In this document: positions 50,458 through 62,139 of the stretch, piece by piece
Numbering within the stretch: the first letter of the stretch is position 1
Layout of the letters: each line of letters starts with the position of its first letter
Assembly: GCA_964019055.1 (NCBI GenBank)
Contig: OZ025208.1
Coordinates: 15,250,957 to 15,314,956 of the forward strand
Length of the DNA: 64,000 nucleotides
Direction: 5' to 3'
Source: Anthopleura xanthogrammica
Taxonomy: Eukaryota > Cnidaria > Anthozoa > Actiniaria > Actiniidae
Made by a program: the position numbers and the translations under genes
The notes under the pieces: generated by a model
Told to the model about the DNA's origin: nothing
Database searches by the model: none
Seen by the model: the letters and a program-made list of their open reading frames with translations, nothing else

Positions 50458-53400
50458 TTCTTTTTCTTTCTTTTGTTGTTTCTTTTGTTGTTTCTTTTGT
50501 TGTTTCTTTTGTTGTTTCTTTTGTTGTTTCTTTTGTTGTTTCTTTTGTTGTTTCTTTTGTTGTTTCTTTTGTTGTTTCTTTTGTTGTTTCTTTTGTTGTT
50601 TCTTTTGTTGTTTCTTTTGTTGTTTCTTTTGTTGTTTCTTTTGTTGTTTCTTTTGTTGTTTCTTTTGTTGTTTCTTTTGTTGTTATTTTTTCTAGTACCA
50701 AAAGTTATCTAGACACTACACCTTTTTAGGAGGGTGTCAACGGGGTTTACATGTTAACTGAAAATTGGCCTTAAATTTAGTAGTTAAGAGCGACTTTCTG
50801 TAAAAATCGAGCAAACATTGGCACAAGTGAAAAAATCGATTTCGCTCATATTTTGTTTATTGATAGCCCTTAGTATGAAATACATCCTGGTGTTTTTAGT
50901 TTTGAAAAATTTTACTTACTCTTGGTATCCGAGAAATTTACGAAAATCGATTTCGGCCCTACGCATCGAAAAAATGACCAACGAGATCACGGAATTTAGT
51001 GTGAAAATAAGCGCATCGTGCAGCTAAATCACTTGTCCATATTTTTAGTCGGCATTTTTTTTATCGAAAGAATAGATATCCCTCTTCCTTTCGGTTGTAT
51101 TTATTTTAAAATATTTGGCGTGTTAAGGTAATTCCGTAGTAATAGATCCAAACATAGAATTTTAATAAAACTTCACACAGTTATTAAGTTAATGCTACTT
51201 ATTCCAAAAATGAAATAAAAAAGTGGGGTCACCGTGCTCGTTTTGGCGCTAGATGACGGCAATTTATGGCATTTTTTGGGTCGTGCGAAAGAAATTTTCG
51301 AATCATGAGAATCGAACAAAAGGCCCCACCACTTTCAGGAAGTCATTGCTAACATTAAAATATTTGCGTTATTCTTTCTTTTATGAAGCAAAAGCAACAG
51401 TTGGATGCCGAAAATTTTCCAGAAAATGCAGTCGTTGTAAAAAACAGGGACTTTTCAACTTCGATGTGCTCCCTAATATCGATCTGGAAACAGTTTTCCG
51501 CAGTATGTTTTTGAGAATATCTCGAAAACTGGACATGGAATTTTGTTTAAATTAAGATATATTATGGTAAACCTATTCTTTATTGATTTACTGAAATAAA
51601 AAAGATAGGTCACCGTGCTCGTTTTCTTGCTACAGCTCGCTAAAATACGAATTTTGTCCTCGAAATGTAGTGACCTAGAGGGGACTAGGGAGAGTTTACA
51701 CACAAAAAAATATAAAAAAGACTGTGATATCTTTCTAAATTTATACAAAACTCTCATATCAATGCCAGATAACGTTCGTTTGATAATTTCCTGGTTGTTT
51801 TGGTTTGTTTTCTGTATTTTGTGTATTTTTAACAAACCGTTTTTTACCAGCCGGCCGCCATCTTGAAATCGTAGTAATAGCCAATGTGCACGAGCTCGCG
51901 CTGGCTAAAATCGTGCGCAGTAGCGCGTGCGCAATGCAAAACTACGGAATTACCTTAAGATCCAAAAAAAATTATTTACGAAGCTCATTATTTCCAAAGT
52001 TCACAAATGCAAATTAAGAGGCCTTAAAATACGGCTTATAAAAACTATGTGCTCTTTTTCCTAAACATAAAAAACCTACACCAAGAGGATTATCTAATGT
52101 ATTTCTATCAGAATCAAAAGAAAAATCTCTGGGCAAATCATTTTTACTGTTCCGTTGAGGACGCTTTTCTGTCCCTATTTGACGACAATTCGAAGATGCA
52201 AATTGTGGTCTTGTAATATCGGCGTACAAATATATGTGCAGAGATTCTAAATCATTTATAACCTATGCGCACAGGAGTATCTAATGTATGCCTATAAGAA
52301 TCAAAAGAAAATTCTCTGGGCAAATCATCTAAACTGTTCCGTTGTGGTCTCTTTACGATCCCTCTTGGCGACCATTTCAACTGTAAACAACTTGTTGCGT
52401 TAACTCCATCGGCGTGACTCGAATTTTATTAGCTGAAGTCACGCCGATGGAGGTAACGCAATTTTCTTCTTCTCGTTAGCAAATTTTCCAGCTCACCTCA
52501 GAAAAAAAGTTCTTGTTAAAAGAAGTTATTGTAGCATCGTAGTCCTTTAATATGATACGTTTCCAACTGTTTCTTTGTTTTTGTTTGTTTGTTTGTTTGT
52601 TTGTTTGTTTGTTTGTTTGTTTGTTTGTTTGTTTGTTTGTTTGTTTGTTTGTGCAGGCAATTGCTATTTCACTCATCCACTCATTCTTGCAACCATTAAC
52701 TGAACTTATTTTGTTTGCTTGTTTCTTCACAGCTTTTAGAGATTCAAAGGGTAGGCTTTTTTTCTTTTTGAGTTTTTCTTACTTTCGTAGTTTCTTACTT
52801 TCTTCTTTTATTTCTTCTACCAAATGTTCCAAAGCCCTTAAACCCTTATTTGAAATAGCTTTCTTCATCACTTAAACGTAACGTCTAACAGACATTAGAA
52901 AAAACCTACTAATGGTCTATCACCAATCGAGCCCTGTGATTGGCTGATCTACTAGGGGTCTATTAGTGATAGACCTCTAGTAGCGAAAAGCGCCGGTTTT
53001 GAAAACCCAAAAAAATATATTTAAAGCAAAATCCAAAACTTTTTGCATCCTTTTATTGGACCGATTAGTAGGTTTTTACTAAAACAATTAGACCTCTCGC
53101 CCTCATGGCCTACGGGTCAATAGCCCATTCGGCCTTCGGCCTCATGGGCTATTGACTCCTCGTAGACCATTCGGACTCGAGGACTAATTGTTAAGTAGTA
53201 CAAAGAATGTCTTCGGTTTACTTCTTCCGCCATCCAGGAACATATCGCTGTTGCTGATAGAGATTATTGAAGCACCGTTGTCCTTGAATACGATACTTTT
53301 CCATACTTACACAATTTACAAAAATACACAATTTGTTTCATTCATTCCCTTATTCTTGTACCCTTCAATTTATTTATCATTTGCTTATCGTTTTCTTTTT

Positions 53401-56400
53401 TAGGAAAATAGGATGAAAGAGGTAAGCTCTTTCTCTTTGTTATTTCTTTTGTTCAGTTGTTCTTTCGTTCTTTCCTCCTTTTTTCTTTCCTTCCTTTATT
53501 GCTATGTTTCTTTCTTTGTTTCTTTCGTTGTTTCTTCCTTTGTTGGTTTGTTTGTTTGTTTGCTTCTTTCCCTCTTCTAACAATATGCATGTACGAAAGG
53601 CCTTCTAGACTTTTCACCAGTCAAGCGCTCTTCAACACTAAATCTAGTAAATTATATAGTAGATATGATTTCTTACTAATAATAATAGTCTGTTTCTTAA
53701 TAAACGCATCACAGTCTCGACAAAACTCAAAAGTTATGCTACGGAATCGGAAGCCAAAGGATACTGAAGGAAAAAAGCGAAGTTAAAAATAAAACTTATA
53801 AAAATAAGATTTTTCTCATTTCTTCTTCTCGCAAACGAATCGTAGTCCTTGAAAATGATACTTTTCCAAACTTGTTTTCACACAATTTTGTATTATGATT
53901 TATTTCTTTATTGTGGTATCTATCAATTTATTCATTGTTTGCTTCTTGTTTTCTGTTTTTTTTTTAAGGAACATAAGGCAAAAGAGGTACGTTAATTCCT
54001 TATCCCTTATTTCTTTTGTTCAGTTGTTCTTTGTTTGTTTGTTTGTTTGTTTGTTTGTTTCTTTTCTAAAAAAGTGTACTCAGGCATCGAGTATTTTATG
54101 TAGATGTATTATTAAAAGGAAATATCACGTGCACTTAAGTTCTCAAAGAATTAATGAAAAATACCACTTGAATTTAATACCTGGATTTGCTGGATTTTGA
54201 GCAAACGGATGATGCATGATCGATATGCTCCGATTATTACCCGCCGTGTTCGTTGAAGATCTGTACCTTAATTGCCGCTCAAAATTAAGGATCTTAGGCA
54301 TGAACGAGATTACCATCACAAAAAGGCCATCAAAACGAATAAAGAGATTCATTGGAGCAGTTATAAAAGATTACGAAACACCGTCACAAAGGAAAAGCGT
54401 GAAGAAAAATGAAACTATTATTCAAATCAGCTCTCTGATGACCAAAACCCCAAGAATATGTGGCGAACATTTTAATGTTAATGTTAATGTTAATTTTAAT
54501 GTTTGATTTTAAAAATCAAATCCTTCCAAGAAAGAGCAAAGGAACTTCCAAGTGCGCAAGTTTCAATAGTTTTTTTTTTACATCCATTGCAAGAAACTTG
54601 TGTAGAAGATTTAAAGATTGTCTACTGCCAAATGTTTAAACATCTAGAGTAAACAACACTGACTTTGTTCTGCAAGAAGTAAATTCTGGCTTCGTTTTAC
54701 AGGAGCTTTCAAAGTTAAAAACAACATAAGCCACTGGGCTTGACGCTGAATGGGCCATCCTGTTTAAAAAAGTTTATTCATTCATTCATCCAGGAAAATT
54801 ATTGCTCTTAACTTGCTGATAGAGATTATTTAAGCACCGTAGTTCATGATCATCTATTAATCTATTTCTTATTTGTTTTCTTTGCTAGGAAAGTATGGAA
54901 AAAAAGGTAGGTTCTTTCTTTCTTTCCTATTTTTATTTATTTGTTGTTGTTTTCTTGTTTCTTACCTTCTTTTTTGTTTGTTTGTTTTCCTTTTTTTCCT
55001 AACAAATGTTAAGCAACAAGCTACAAGAATTGCCACACAGCCATGATACATATCAGTTGTGAATTATTCTGTTTAAAAAAAATTTTCCTCCAGAGATATG
55101 AAACATATTACTCTCAAATTTTCAGTAGTTATTAAATAAGACATTTTCTTTCGATTTCTGGAGTCGGTTTGCTTGTAGCTTGAATTTTTGAAGCTAATGA
55201 GGAAAGAACCTAAACAAAGATCGGCCTATATTGGTGGGGTAGATTATTTCAAGAAATAAGATAAACTTTTTTTAATACTTACATCCAGTTGAGCTTCAGA
55301 TGCAAGAACAAGACACAGATTTTTTAATGCAAAATAATAATTTTCTTTGTTAGTAATTGGCCTTTGAAAATGTTTTCCGGAATGAGTTTTTTAAATTTTT
55401 TTAGCTTATCGAGCGAAATAGTTATTATTATTACAAGATCTGACAAGAAAATGTCCATAAACAACACAAACAAACTCTCATCCTCATCCTCATCATTATC
55501 TGCTACAGATGCTTTAGATAAGATTTACTGGAAACCTCTAAAACGTAGAAGAGCAGAACAAAGTGCCGTGTTGACAGCTTTAACGAAGTTTTCGTTTACA
55601 ATTTTAATTTCAGTTTAAGCTTGATGAGGACTTTCATGCTTATACTACTAGATGATCGTAATGCTCGTAAACTGATCGGCTATAACGGGAGGTTGGGCCG
55701 GTTATTGGTAAACTTTGAATTTGAATGCAAGCACTGGAACAAACTAGATCTGTCCGTGCGCAAATCTTCTACTCTTCTCTCTGAAACTATCTGAAATTGA
55801 CGTTGTTCAGTTGTTCTCATTATTCTTATTAATCATACAATTACTTTTTAAGCTGACTGACTACTTTTGAACGTTCAATTTGAGCCCACGATGTGCGCGC
55901 GCACAAAAATTGCTCAAAACCGCATAACAACCTTCAAAATTTTATTGAGGAACCATACACGTTTTGAACTTCAACAGAGCAAAATCCCCAAATTTTGCAC
56001 GGGACTCTATATTTTTCTTTGAATTTCCTAATACAAAAGGTAAAAATCAATCTTTTGAGAAAGTTTGAGAAAAACGTAATTATTAGAACTTATAAAAAAA
56101 GCGTTTCATGTGTTTTTGTTGTTGTAGTTTGAGTACGCTTTTCGGTTGATTGAGCTAACAAGAAGCTAAATTTTTGGCTTATTTTTAAAACTTTCTTCAA
56201 TTTTTTTTAGTTAGTCTTCAAAAATAATGTTTAAAGTAGATGTCCTGAGAAAATTGCTCCCAGAAATTCTTTAATTTTTGAGTTGTGAATTTCTGTGTGC
56301 AAAGCTTGATTTCCGCCATTTTTCTTTCGAAATCTTGTCAAGATGGTCATATTCATAATTTATTATCTCGAAAACGAACTCGGGACACCCCATTTTTCTT

Positions 56401-59400
56401 TTCATTTTTGGAATCAGCGTTAAATTCTGTGTAAAATATCTTTCTAAGAACATTTTGTAATTATTCCTTGCTAAAGTAGTCGGTCACCTTAATATTGTAG
56501 ATATTTGCGATTCTTGCTTTGATACTGTATTTTTATATATGTAGATACAACAAGAGGAGGCAAGAGCAAGAAAAGGTAAGTAACCTGCATGGCAATGCAT
56601 TTAAAATTTATCGACTGAAATCGTGCTTCCAACATTTATTAAGCAGAAATTATAAATGAGAAACTAGGGATCAGTTGCCATGGGAGTGGGCATGGGAGGG
56701 GTTCCGGAGGCACAAATGTGTTCTAATTTATCTCGTAGAGAATATCAAACGTTTTCTGTGATAAACTCTACTAACGAAACACTTCTGCCCGTATATTCTC
56801 TTGATATTTCTATCACTTCGAGTTGTATATTACGTAGAGATTATCTCATGTTAAGAGCCTGATATCTTTTTTATTCACGAGTTTCCCTTGCATATCGCGA
56901 ACAAGCGAGTCCGCGAACGAGTGAGTGATGTGATACGGAAAACGAGTGAATAAAAATGATATCAGCTCTTAACATGTAATAATTTGTTTATTACACATTA
57001 AGGGTCGAGCTTTTAGGATATTCTTGTTGTCGGAACATTTTAAAACTTCATTTACCGAGCTCATTACAAAGATCTAAGAAAACTAGTCCCCCTTGGGGAT
57101 GACCGGACTCTTATATAGGTTTGGAAAAATATAGATGTTTAAAGTGCAGATTCATTATGAAACGTTTATGAAATTTTTGTTGTTTCTCATATGCATATTT
57201 TTTGCTTGATCAAATTTGTTTACTTGATTGTTTTTGATGTGGTTGTGCATGGTTATTTTATCCTTTTGTTTTTCAACTCATGAGAAATCTTCTCCCCAAC
57301 TTAAAACTTTCTACAGGAATTAAAGAAGAACTAGAAATGAATGAAGCTTTAAATTCTGGTGATTTCAAGAAAAGCAAGAAGTTTGCTACCCCGCAAAAAT
57401 TGACTAATTGTATGACGAACTGCATCGAAAAGTCTTTTGAGGTACGTTTTTTATGAAATGTATTTGTCAACATACATAATTGAGTAAAAACGTTTTTCTT
57501 CGCTTCCATGAACACGTACGCCTGAAGTTTTTGACTTTTTCCCTGCTTTCTTTCCTGATCTAAGCAGTTTACTTTTGGTAGTTGTGATAGACTAAATGTG
57601 ATGCATCCTGGGATACGGTTTGGGGTGTAACCCATCCGGCATTACGCACCATGATGATCTTAAAAAAAACTTCTTGACTTAATTAAATAATGTAACGCTA
57701 AATTTGTACTCGGTTTTTTATTCTTTTGCTTGGAATTCAGGTAAGCCACGAGCTGAAGCGTCTAGGCAAGTCTAAACGTTCTAATGCAAAGAAATTCAAC
57801 AAACTTGCAGGAAGAGTGGAAGACTTTGCCTTTCATCTGCTTGAGCCTCTTAAAAGCAATGACGTGAAGAGAGTCATGTTTAAAGAAAAACTCTTTGATA
57901 GTGTTTCTGATCAAGCTTTAAAACATCGACAGAAAAAGGTATGATTCACAAGTAACTTGGGATTGATGAGTGTAGGCACGTGGAAGGGGATAAGATATTC
58001 CGAGCTCCCAAAAAAGATTGGCCTTGAAAAAGTAGTGGCAACCGAAAGGAGGATTTTATAAGCGTCACAGAACCAAAGAGGAAGGGGGGATTCTTACTTA
58101 AGATAATAATGGCAGTTTAACATGATTTTTGATACTGCTCGGAAAACTAAGTACTAGGCATGTGATGGAAAATCATGTCCCATCGTTTACATGGAATTTT
58201 TGTCACCCCCATCCCTTACTTTTTGCCAGCATCCTTATCTGAATCAACCTCCTTCGCTTCCTCTTCCATTCTAGATTTTGTCCTCATTTACCATTTTCTT
58301 CACTTAGGTTCTGCTAAAATTTTACTGCTGAGTGTACTAAAAATTAGAAGTGTATTTGATCAAAACCTCATGAATAATTCATATTATCATATGACCGTAT
58401 TTCACTGTACGCGTGATTCTAAAAAAAACCTTTGGGGAAAATGTCGTCAGCAAATAAAGTACGCTTTTCCGAAAAGTGTAATAATTTCCCGTTCGGACTC
58501 GCCGTTCGGACTCGCTGCCGTCAATCATGTAAAAACTACGCATTTTGATTCGCATTTATTAAAAACGCTTTGAAATCGATTTTTTATATGTGGTCATATG
58601 ATAAAATGCTTATTGACTGAGTTAAGGTCGGTCCGAACGGGAAAATATTTGGCTCTCGGTCCTTGGCACGGAACTCGCTGCGCTCGTTCCGTACTTCAGG
58701 ACCTCGAGCCAAATATTTTCCCGTTCGGACCTCCCACTCAGTCAATAAGTACATAAGCTTTGATAGTATTTAAGATTGCTTCAATAAAACAGATAACCCA
58801 CCAGATTTAAGCTTTCAAAATTAATATCTACCTGGCGTTAAAACTTCTAAACAATTAAAAAAAAAATGGTTTAGTGAGAGCTGTTTTGGATCTTTTCTGA
58901 ATGAAGCAACCAGTATCATCTTCGGAAAACTTTTCAGAAGCATTTTTGGCTTTTTTTCTCGACTTGGTTGTCATTATCTTGTTTGAAGTTGCCCTTTTTT
59001 ATCGATTTTATGAATCTTTCACTGTCATTTTTTACTGTTTTACTGTTATAGCCATGTTTCATGAGCCTCTTTTCTAAGAAGCGTGACGTCATTACCGGGA
59101 AGGTGTATTGGACCAAAGGCTTATGAATTATTCATGAGTTTTTTCAAAGATTAAAACCATATAGCTTTTAAAATTTTATAGAACGCTCCTGCTCGTTTAT
59201 TTATTAAATATGCTGATAATAATGATAACTTTATTTAGGTGTCAATGTATTTAGTTTGCACATCTGAAATTCCATGATGTAGATGCACAAGTATGCGCGC
59301 TAACAATATAGGTATCGTCATTAAGCGTTATTTCCTTCCTTGTTTTCTATGTAGTTCGTCTCACATCCCGTGTACAACCATCTGATGAGACAGCAATGGA

Positions 59401-61972
59401 CGGGCTACTGTGCAAACAGCAGCTTCAAGTGGGTTTTACTTAACTTTTGGACTTTCTTCGATATGTTTCTTTTTCCTCTGGTCCACTTTATACTAGGGGT
59501 GATACATTTGATCATCAAAAAGAAAAAACAAGGTTAGTTGATTAAAAAATAATGAATGGATCAATCTTTATGAAAAGACAAACAAAGACGAATTTTTCAA
59601 AAACCTTTACAAGAAAAACCTAAGAAAGGGCTGTTTCACTTTCCAGATCTTAGTGGTATTGTCCTGATTGATACCGCCTTATTGTTGAAAGACCGGCAAG
59701 CACATGAAACTGCAAAAGAAATTACGAAACAATTACAAAAGGTAACCAGCTCTGAATGCAACATAAAGATGCTTGAAACAGAGAAGGCGGAAACTCTCTC
59801 ATCTGAAACTAACAAGGATGGGAAGAAAGAAGAACACTTCAAAAAAGGGAACAAGAAAGTATGTTCGCCAGTAAAGCTAAATTATTGCAGTGACGAATCC
59901 AGGGGGAGGGGCCGGGGAATGAAGGGTATGGGGTACGGTCTCCATTGGAGACTGGACTGGACTCCCCCTTGAAAAGCAGTACATTCAACTTCGCAAGTTT
60001 CTATCATGACGCTCCCTAGAAAATGTCAAAGTGAAAGAATAGGCAGTCACGTGTAGACAGAGTGAAAATGAAAATTACAAGTTACATTACAAAATTGAAA
60101 ATTATGAAATTTCAATCGTTTGTGACAAATCCTTTGAATTTTTCTCGCAGGGTAAACTACATATTAGCATAAGTTAATGAAACTTGTCTCGCCTCACCGT
60201 TGCACTCATATCTTCAGCTAAATACTTTTAGCCCTTCTTATATCAACTTTTGCATAATTACCTTTAGGTGCTAGTACTTATCACAGACGACATATCTAGC
60301 GCTATAAACGACAAGAAGATTGAGAGAAATTGTGAAGAAATTGTGAGTTCATTAATAAAAAGCAGTGACAAAGTAATTTCTGTGGGCTATGTTAGCGCTG
60401 AAAACCTTCGTTTCCATCGTAAATACTTCAAATACCTGGAAACCATGGCAACGAATGATGAAACGAATGATGAAACGAATGATGTCTTTTTGAGATTCAA
60501 ATCTAACAGTAAGAAAGAAGATTCTCAAATGATACAGGAAATTATCAAATGTGAATTTAGTGCAAAATATTAACATGTTTAAGACAGTGCTCTGTACTAC
60601 GGAGCCTTTTAAGTGCCACTCACCCCACTTTTTTTTGCCGTGATCACTTTGTTTGCCGTGACCACTTTTTTGGGTGTGATGTTTGCCGTGACCATTTTGT
60701 AGGTGTATACTTCATGTTAACCAACCATATAGTGGACAAAAGTGGTCAAAAGTTATTGGCACTAAAAAGGCTCCGTAGTATCCTCTTGCAATAAAATATG
60801 ACTGATAGCTTTTAGTATGTGAAACTGGCGGATGGAATTTAACGACCTAAGATTATACGAGTGCTTGCTAGCTGGTTCTAAAAGGCGCTCACATGGGTAA
60901 TTATATGAATCTACAATGTTCAATGTGCTTTAACTGTTAATTCATCTCTTCCTGCTGACAATGATTCTAGCCTGAGTATCTCTTGGCAGATTCAAGATTA
61001 TATCTTGATTTCCTGTGGATTTGGTGGAAACTTTTGTTTATCTACATGTTGCACATTGATTTACAATTTTTCGAAATTGTTGCGCGATAAGCAATATTAC
61101 ATTGTGCCAACATTTGGACAGCTACTTTCGTGGATTCCTTCGTCTGAATCATTTCCCAGTATACGTAATTAAAATGATTAAATATTCTTTGCATTCTAAT
61201 TAGGCATCAAAGGAAAAGATATCTATGGTGAGTTTCCTTCTTATAATACGGTTTTCTGCTTCACATCAAAAACTCCCAAAATATCAAACTATATGTGTTA
61301 AGAAATAGTCAGCAATTTTGATTAGCTTGATATGACAACAACAAGAACAACAACAACAAAATCCACGTCATAAATACGCTTACTTAACATTTTGTGCAAA
61401 CCTAACATTTGTAGGGACAATAATTTGATATGTATTATTTGCACATGTCTTAGTACTGTAAGAATTATGATCAATCATTATCATCACATCATCACGTCAT
61501 CATCATCAGCTACCATCATGTCCACCAACACAGACACCGACACCAACACCATCTTTAACACTAACACAATCTCCATCATCTACAGCACCATCCACCACCA
61601 CCACTATCTTTTTACATCACCCTTATGACTACCACATCGTATTTTTAATGTGTATTACTTATGACAGATTGTTATCGTCAGTATTTCAATACACCATACT
61701 TCATTTTTATCCGTGACAACTTGAGCTATCTGGCACTACTTGGCCTTCACGTCGCCATGTGTCTACAGCCGTCTACTCTCCATTTCACTGCCGTCGAGTG
61801 GATCATCTCGGTGTTCTTCCTGGGAAGATTTATGATGGAAATCAATCAGTTTATCACGGAGAAGAACTGGGAACAAGAAGAAAACGAAACAAAAAAAAAA
61901 CGGAGAAAAAATACCAAAACAAATCATGGAGAAATTGAAGAAATTACAGAAAGTTATGTCGGATTATTTTCA
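49737..61972 (+). CDS. Gene B: tandem paralogue of gene A, 3' part beyond the window
   Basis: Exons: 49737-49844, 49986-50006, 50335-50355, 52733-52750, 53404-53421, 53969-53986, 54889-54906, 56545-56575, 57317-57441, 57741-57938, 59355-59532, 59647-59858, 60268-60550, 61204-61227, 61668-61972; 526 codons so far. Exon order, phases and sequence follow gene A from the N-terminus to S2: N-terminal acidic region, linker-helical region, pre-S1, shortened vWA-like domain, micro-exon, S1-S2. S3 onward and any SPRY domain must lie right of 64000. The last exon ends in phase 0, whereas gene A's ends in phase 2, so a shift, a different acceptor or decay is possible. Confidence 0.78.
49940..50795. repeat. 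Tandem duplication containing micro-exon RDNRMKE plus pyrimidine repeats
   Basis: 49960-50260 is repeated at 50310-50790: same exon, '(ttctttct)n' tract, then 'ttattttttctagtaccaaaagttatctagacactacacctttttagga' and 'gtttacatgttaactgaaaattggcc'. In the second copy a 12-bp unit 'ttttgttgtttc' has expanded to about 18 copies (50473-50690). The Leu/Phe and Lys/Thr/Glu frames here are repeat translations. Confidence 0.9.
49986..54906 (+). CDS. Gene B exons 2-7: six micro-exons of 18-21 bp
   Basis: The micro-exons encode RDNRMKE (49986-50006), RDNRMKE again (50335-50355), LLEIQR (52733-52750), ENRMKE (53404-53421), EHKAKE (53969-53986) and ESMEKK (54889-54906). All are phase 0 with pyrimidine-rich acceptors and gta(a/g)g(t/c)- or gtacgt-type donors, and most are followed at once by TTTC-rich sequence. 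They are evident copies of one ancestral 'E/RxxRMKE' exon and would build a short charged helix of variable length. Each alone could be chance, but the repeated pattern with matching phase argues for real exons. They correspond in position, not sequence, to gene A's micro-exon array. Confidence 0.6.
51123..51958. mobile_element. TTAA-flanked non-autonomous DNA element
   Basis: TTAA at 51123-51126 and 51955-51958 flank inverted ends GGTAATTCCGTAGT and ACTACGGAATTACC. A TTAA target site with short inverted ends is typical of piggyBac-type elements. It has two internal 'ggtcaccgtgctcgtttt' repeats and no transposase frame. Confidence 0.65.
52039..52470. repeat. Partial tandem repeat and hairpin
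   Basis: 'tctaatgta..cctatCagaatcaaaagaaaa.tctctgggcaaatcat' occurs at about 52090 and 52275. A hairpin follows at 52389-52466 ('tgcgttaactccatcggcgtgac' and complement). Confidence 0.55.
52575..52652. repeat. GTTT tetranucleotide microsatellite
   Basis: About 19 copies of 'tttg' about 80 bp upstream of micro-exon LLEIQR. It explains the Cys/Leu/Phe/Val and Lys/Gln/Thr/Asn frames here. Confidence 0.95.
52893..53196 (+). mobile_element. MITE, about 300 bp, copy 3
   Basis: Nearly identical to 16911-17209 and in the same orientation, with a 3-base insertion ('gactcctcgtag') near the right end. It lies between gene B micro-exons 4 and 5. Confidence 0.8.
55848..56493. mobile_element. Second TTAA-flanked element with imperfect inverted ends
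   Basis: TTAA at 55848-55851 and 56490-56493 flank 'gctgactgactac' and 'gtagtcggtcacc'. The interior has no transposase frame. It lies in gene B intron 7. Confidence 0.5.
56545..57938 (+). CDS. Gene B exons 8-10: charged linker and TRPC-type linker-helical region
   Basis: Exon 8 (56545-56575) encodes IQQEEARARK and ends phase 1. Exon 9 (57317-57441) encodes GIKEELEMNEALNSGDFKK.. and ends NCIEKSFE. Exon 10 (57741-57938, 198 bp) runs from VSHELKRLGK through VEDFAFHLLEPLKSNDVKR to KHRQKK. The last two align residue for residue with gene A exons 13-14 and carry the same TRPC hallmarks. No ankyrin repeats are present upstream. Confidence 0.8.
56848..56980. repeat. Palindromic element in gene B intron 8
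   Basis: 'catgttaagagcctgatatcttttttattcac' is mirrored by 'gtgaataaaaatgatatcagctcttaacatg', with an inner 'gcgaacaagcgagtccgcgaacgagtgag' pair. It resembles the palindromic family at 2701-3155 in style. Confidence 0.65.
58609..58750. repeat. Palindromic element in gene B intron 10
   Basis: 'cttattgactgag..ggtccgaacgggaaaatatttggctc' is mirrored by 'gagccaaatattttcccgttcggacctcccactcagtcaataag'. A fragment of the same family ('cccgttcggactcgccgttcggactcgc') lies at 58488-58516. Confidence 0.7.
59355..59532 (+). CDS. Gene B exon 11: FVSHP motif and pre-S1 hydrophobic segment
   Basis: FVSHPVYNHLMRQQWTGYC leads into [20 protein letters not shown] and ILGVIHLII, ending in a KKKKQ cluster. It matches gene A exon 15 in position and phase (1), with an eight-codon deletion. 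Confidence 0.85.
59647..60550 (+). CDS. Gene B exons 12-13: shortened vWA-like domain
   Basis: Exon 12 (59647-59858) opens with the strand SGIVLIDTALLL and a helix, then a Lys/Glu-rich stretch. Exon 13 (60268-60550) opens with VLVLITDDISS, followed by a helix, KVISVGYVSAENLRF, a helix (FKYLETMATND) and a strand VFLRFKS. Compared with gene A, about 38 residues are missing, including the second strand and the helix before 'ITDD'. The MIDAS serines are absent (IDTALLL). The insert 'ETNDETND' is a microsatellite-like (GATGAAACGAAT) repeat. The donor AAAT|gtgaat is weaker than gene A's gtgagt. Confidence 0.65.
60593..60781. mobile_element. MITE, about 189 bp, in gene B intron 13
   Basis: Inverted ends 'tactacggagccttttaagtgcc' and 'ggcactaaaaaggctccgtagta' enclose three 'tttgccgtgaccact'-type repeats. 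No coding capacity. Confidence 0.75.
61204..61227 (+). CDS. Gene B exon 14: 24-bp micro-exon joining vWA to S1
   Basis: Encodes C-I-K-G-K-D-I-Y plus the first base of Asp, phase 1 to phase 1, nearly identical to gene A exon 18 (27778-27801). Confidence 0.8.
61668..61972 (+). CDS. Gene B exon 15: channel S1-S2
   Basis: [32 protein letters not shown] (S1) and [20 protein letters not shown] (S2) closely match gene A exon 19. The S2-S3 loop is shorter and basic (TKKKRRKNTKTNHG) in place of gene A's poly-Glu run; an A10 tract (61892-61901) lies in it. The donor TCA|gtgagt ends in phase 0, against phase 2 in gene A. Confidence 0.85.
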
Positions 61973-62139
61973 GTGAGTTATCTAATTTCAATTAACTTAT
62001 TATTATCGTATTATCCTAGTTATTTACCCTTTGAATCATTTCATTCATTTATCCTTACCTCTCTTCTTCGAACTCTTCTTTTATTTCTCTTCTGAATTCA
62101 TCCATTCATCAATTATTCATTTTCGTTCTTTCCCTTAAT

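Noticed and set aside
50297..50712. Leu/Phe-rich and Lys/Glu/Thr-rich open frames up to 134 codons, looking like membrane or repeat proteins
   Set aside because: They come from the TTTC and TTTTGTTGTTTC tandem repeats; only the 21-bp exon within is supported.
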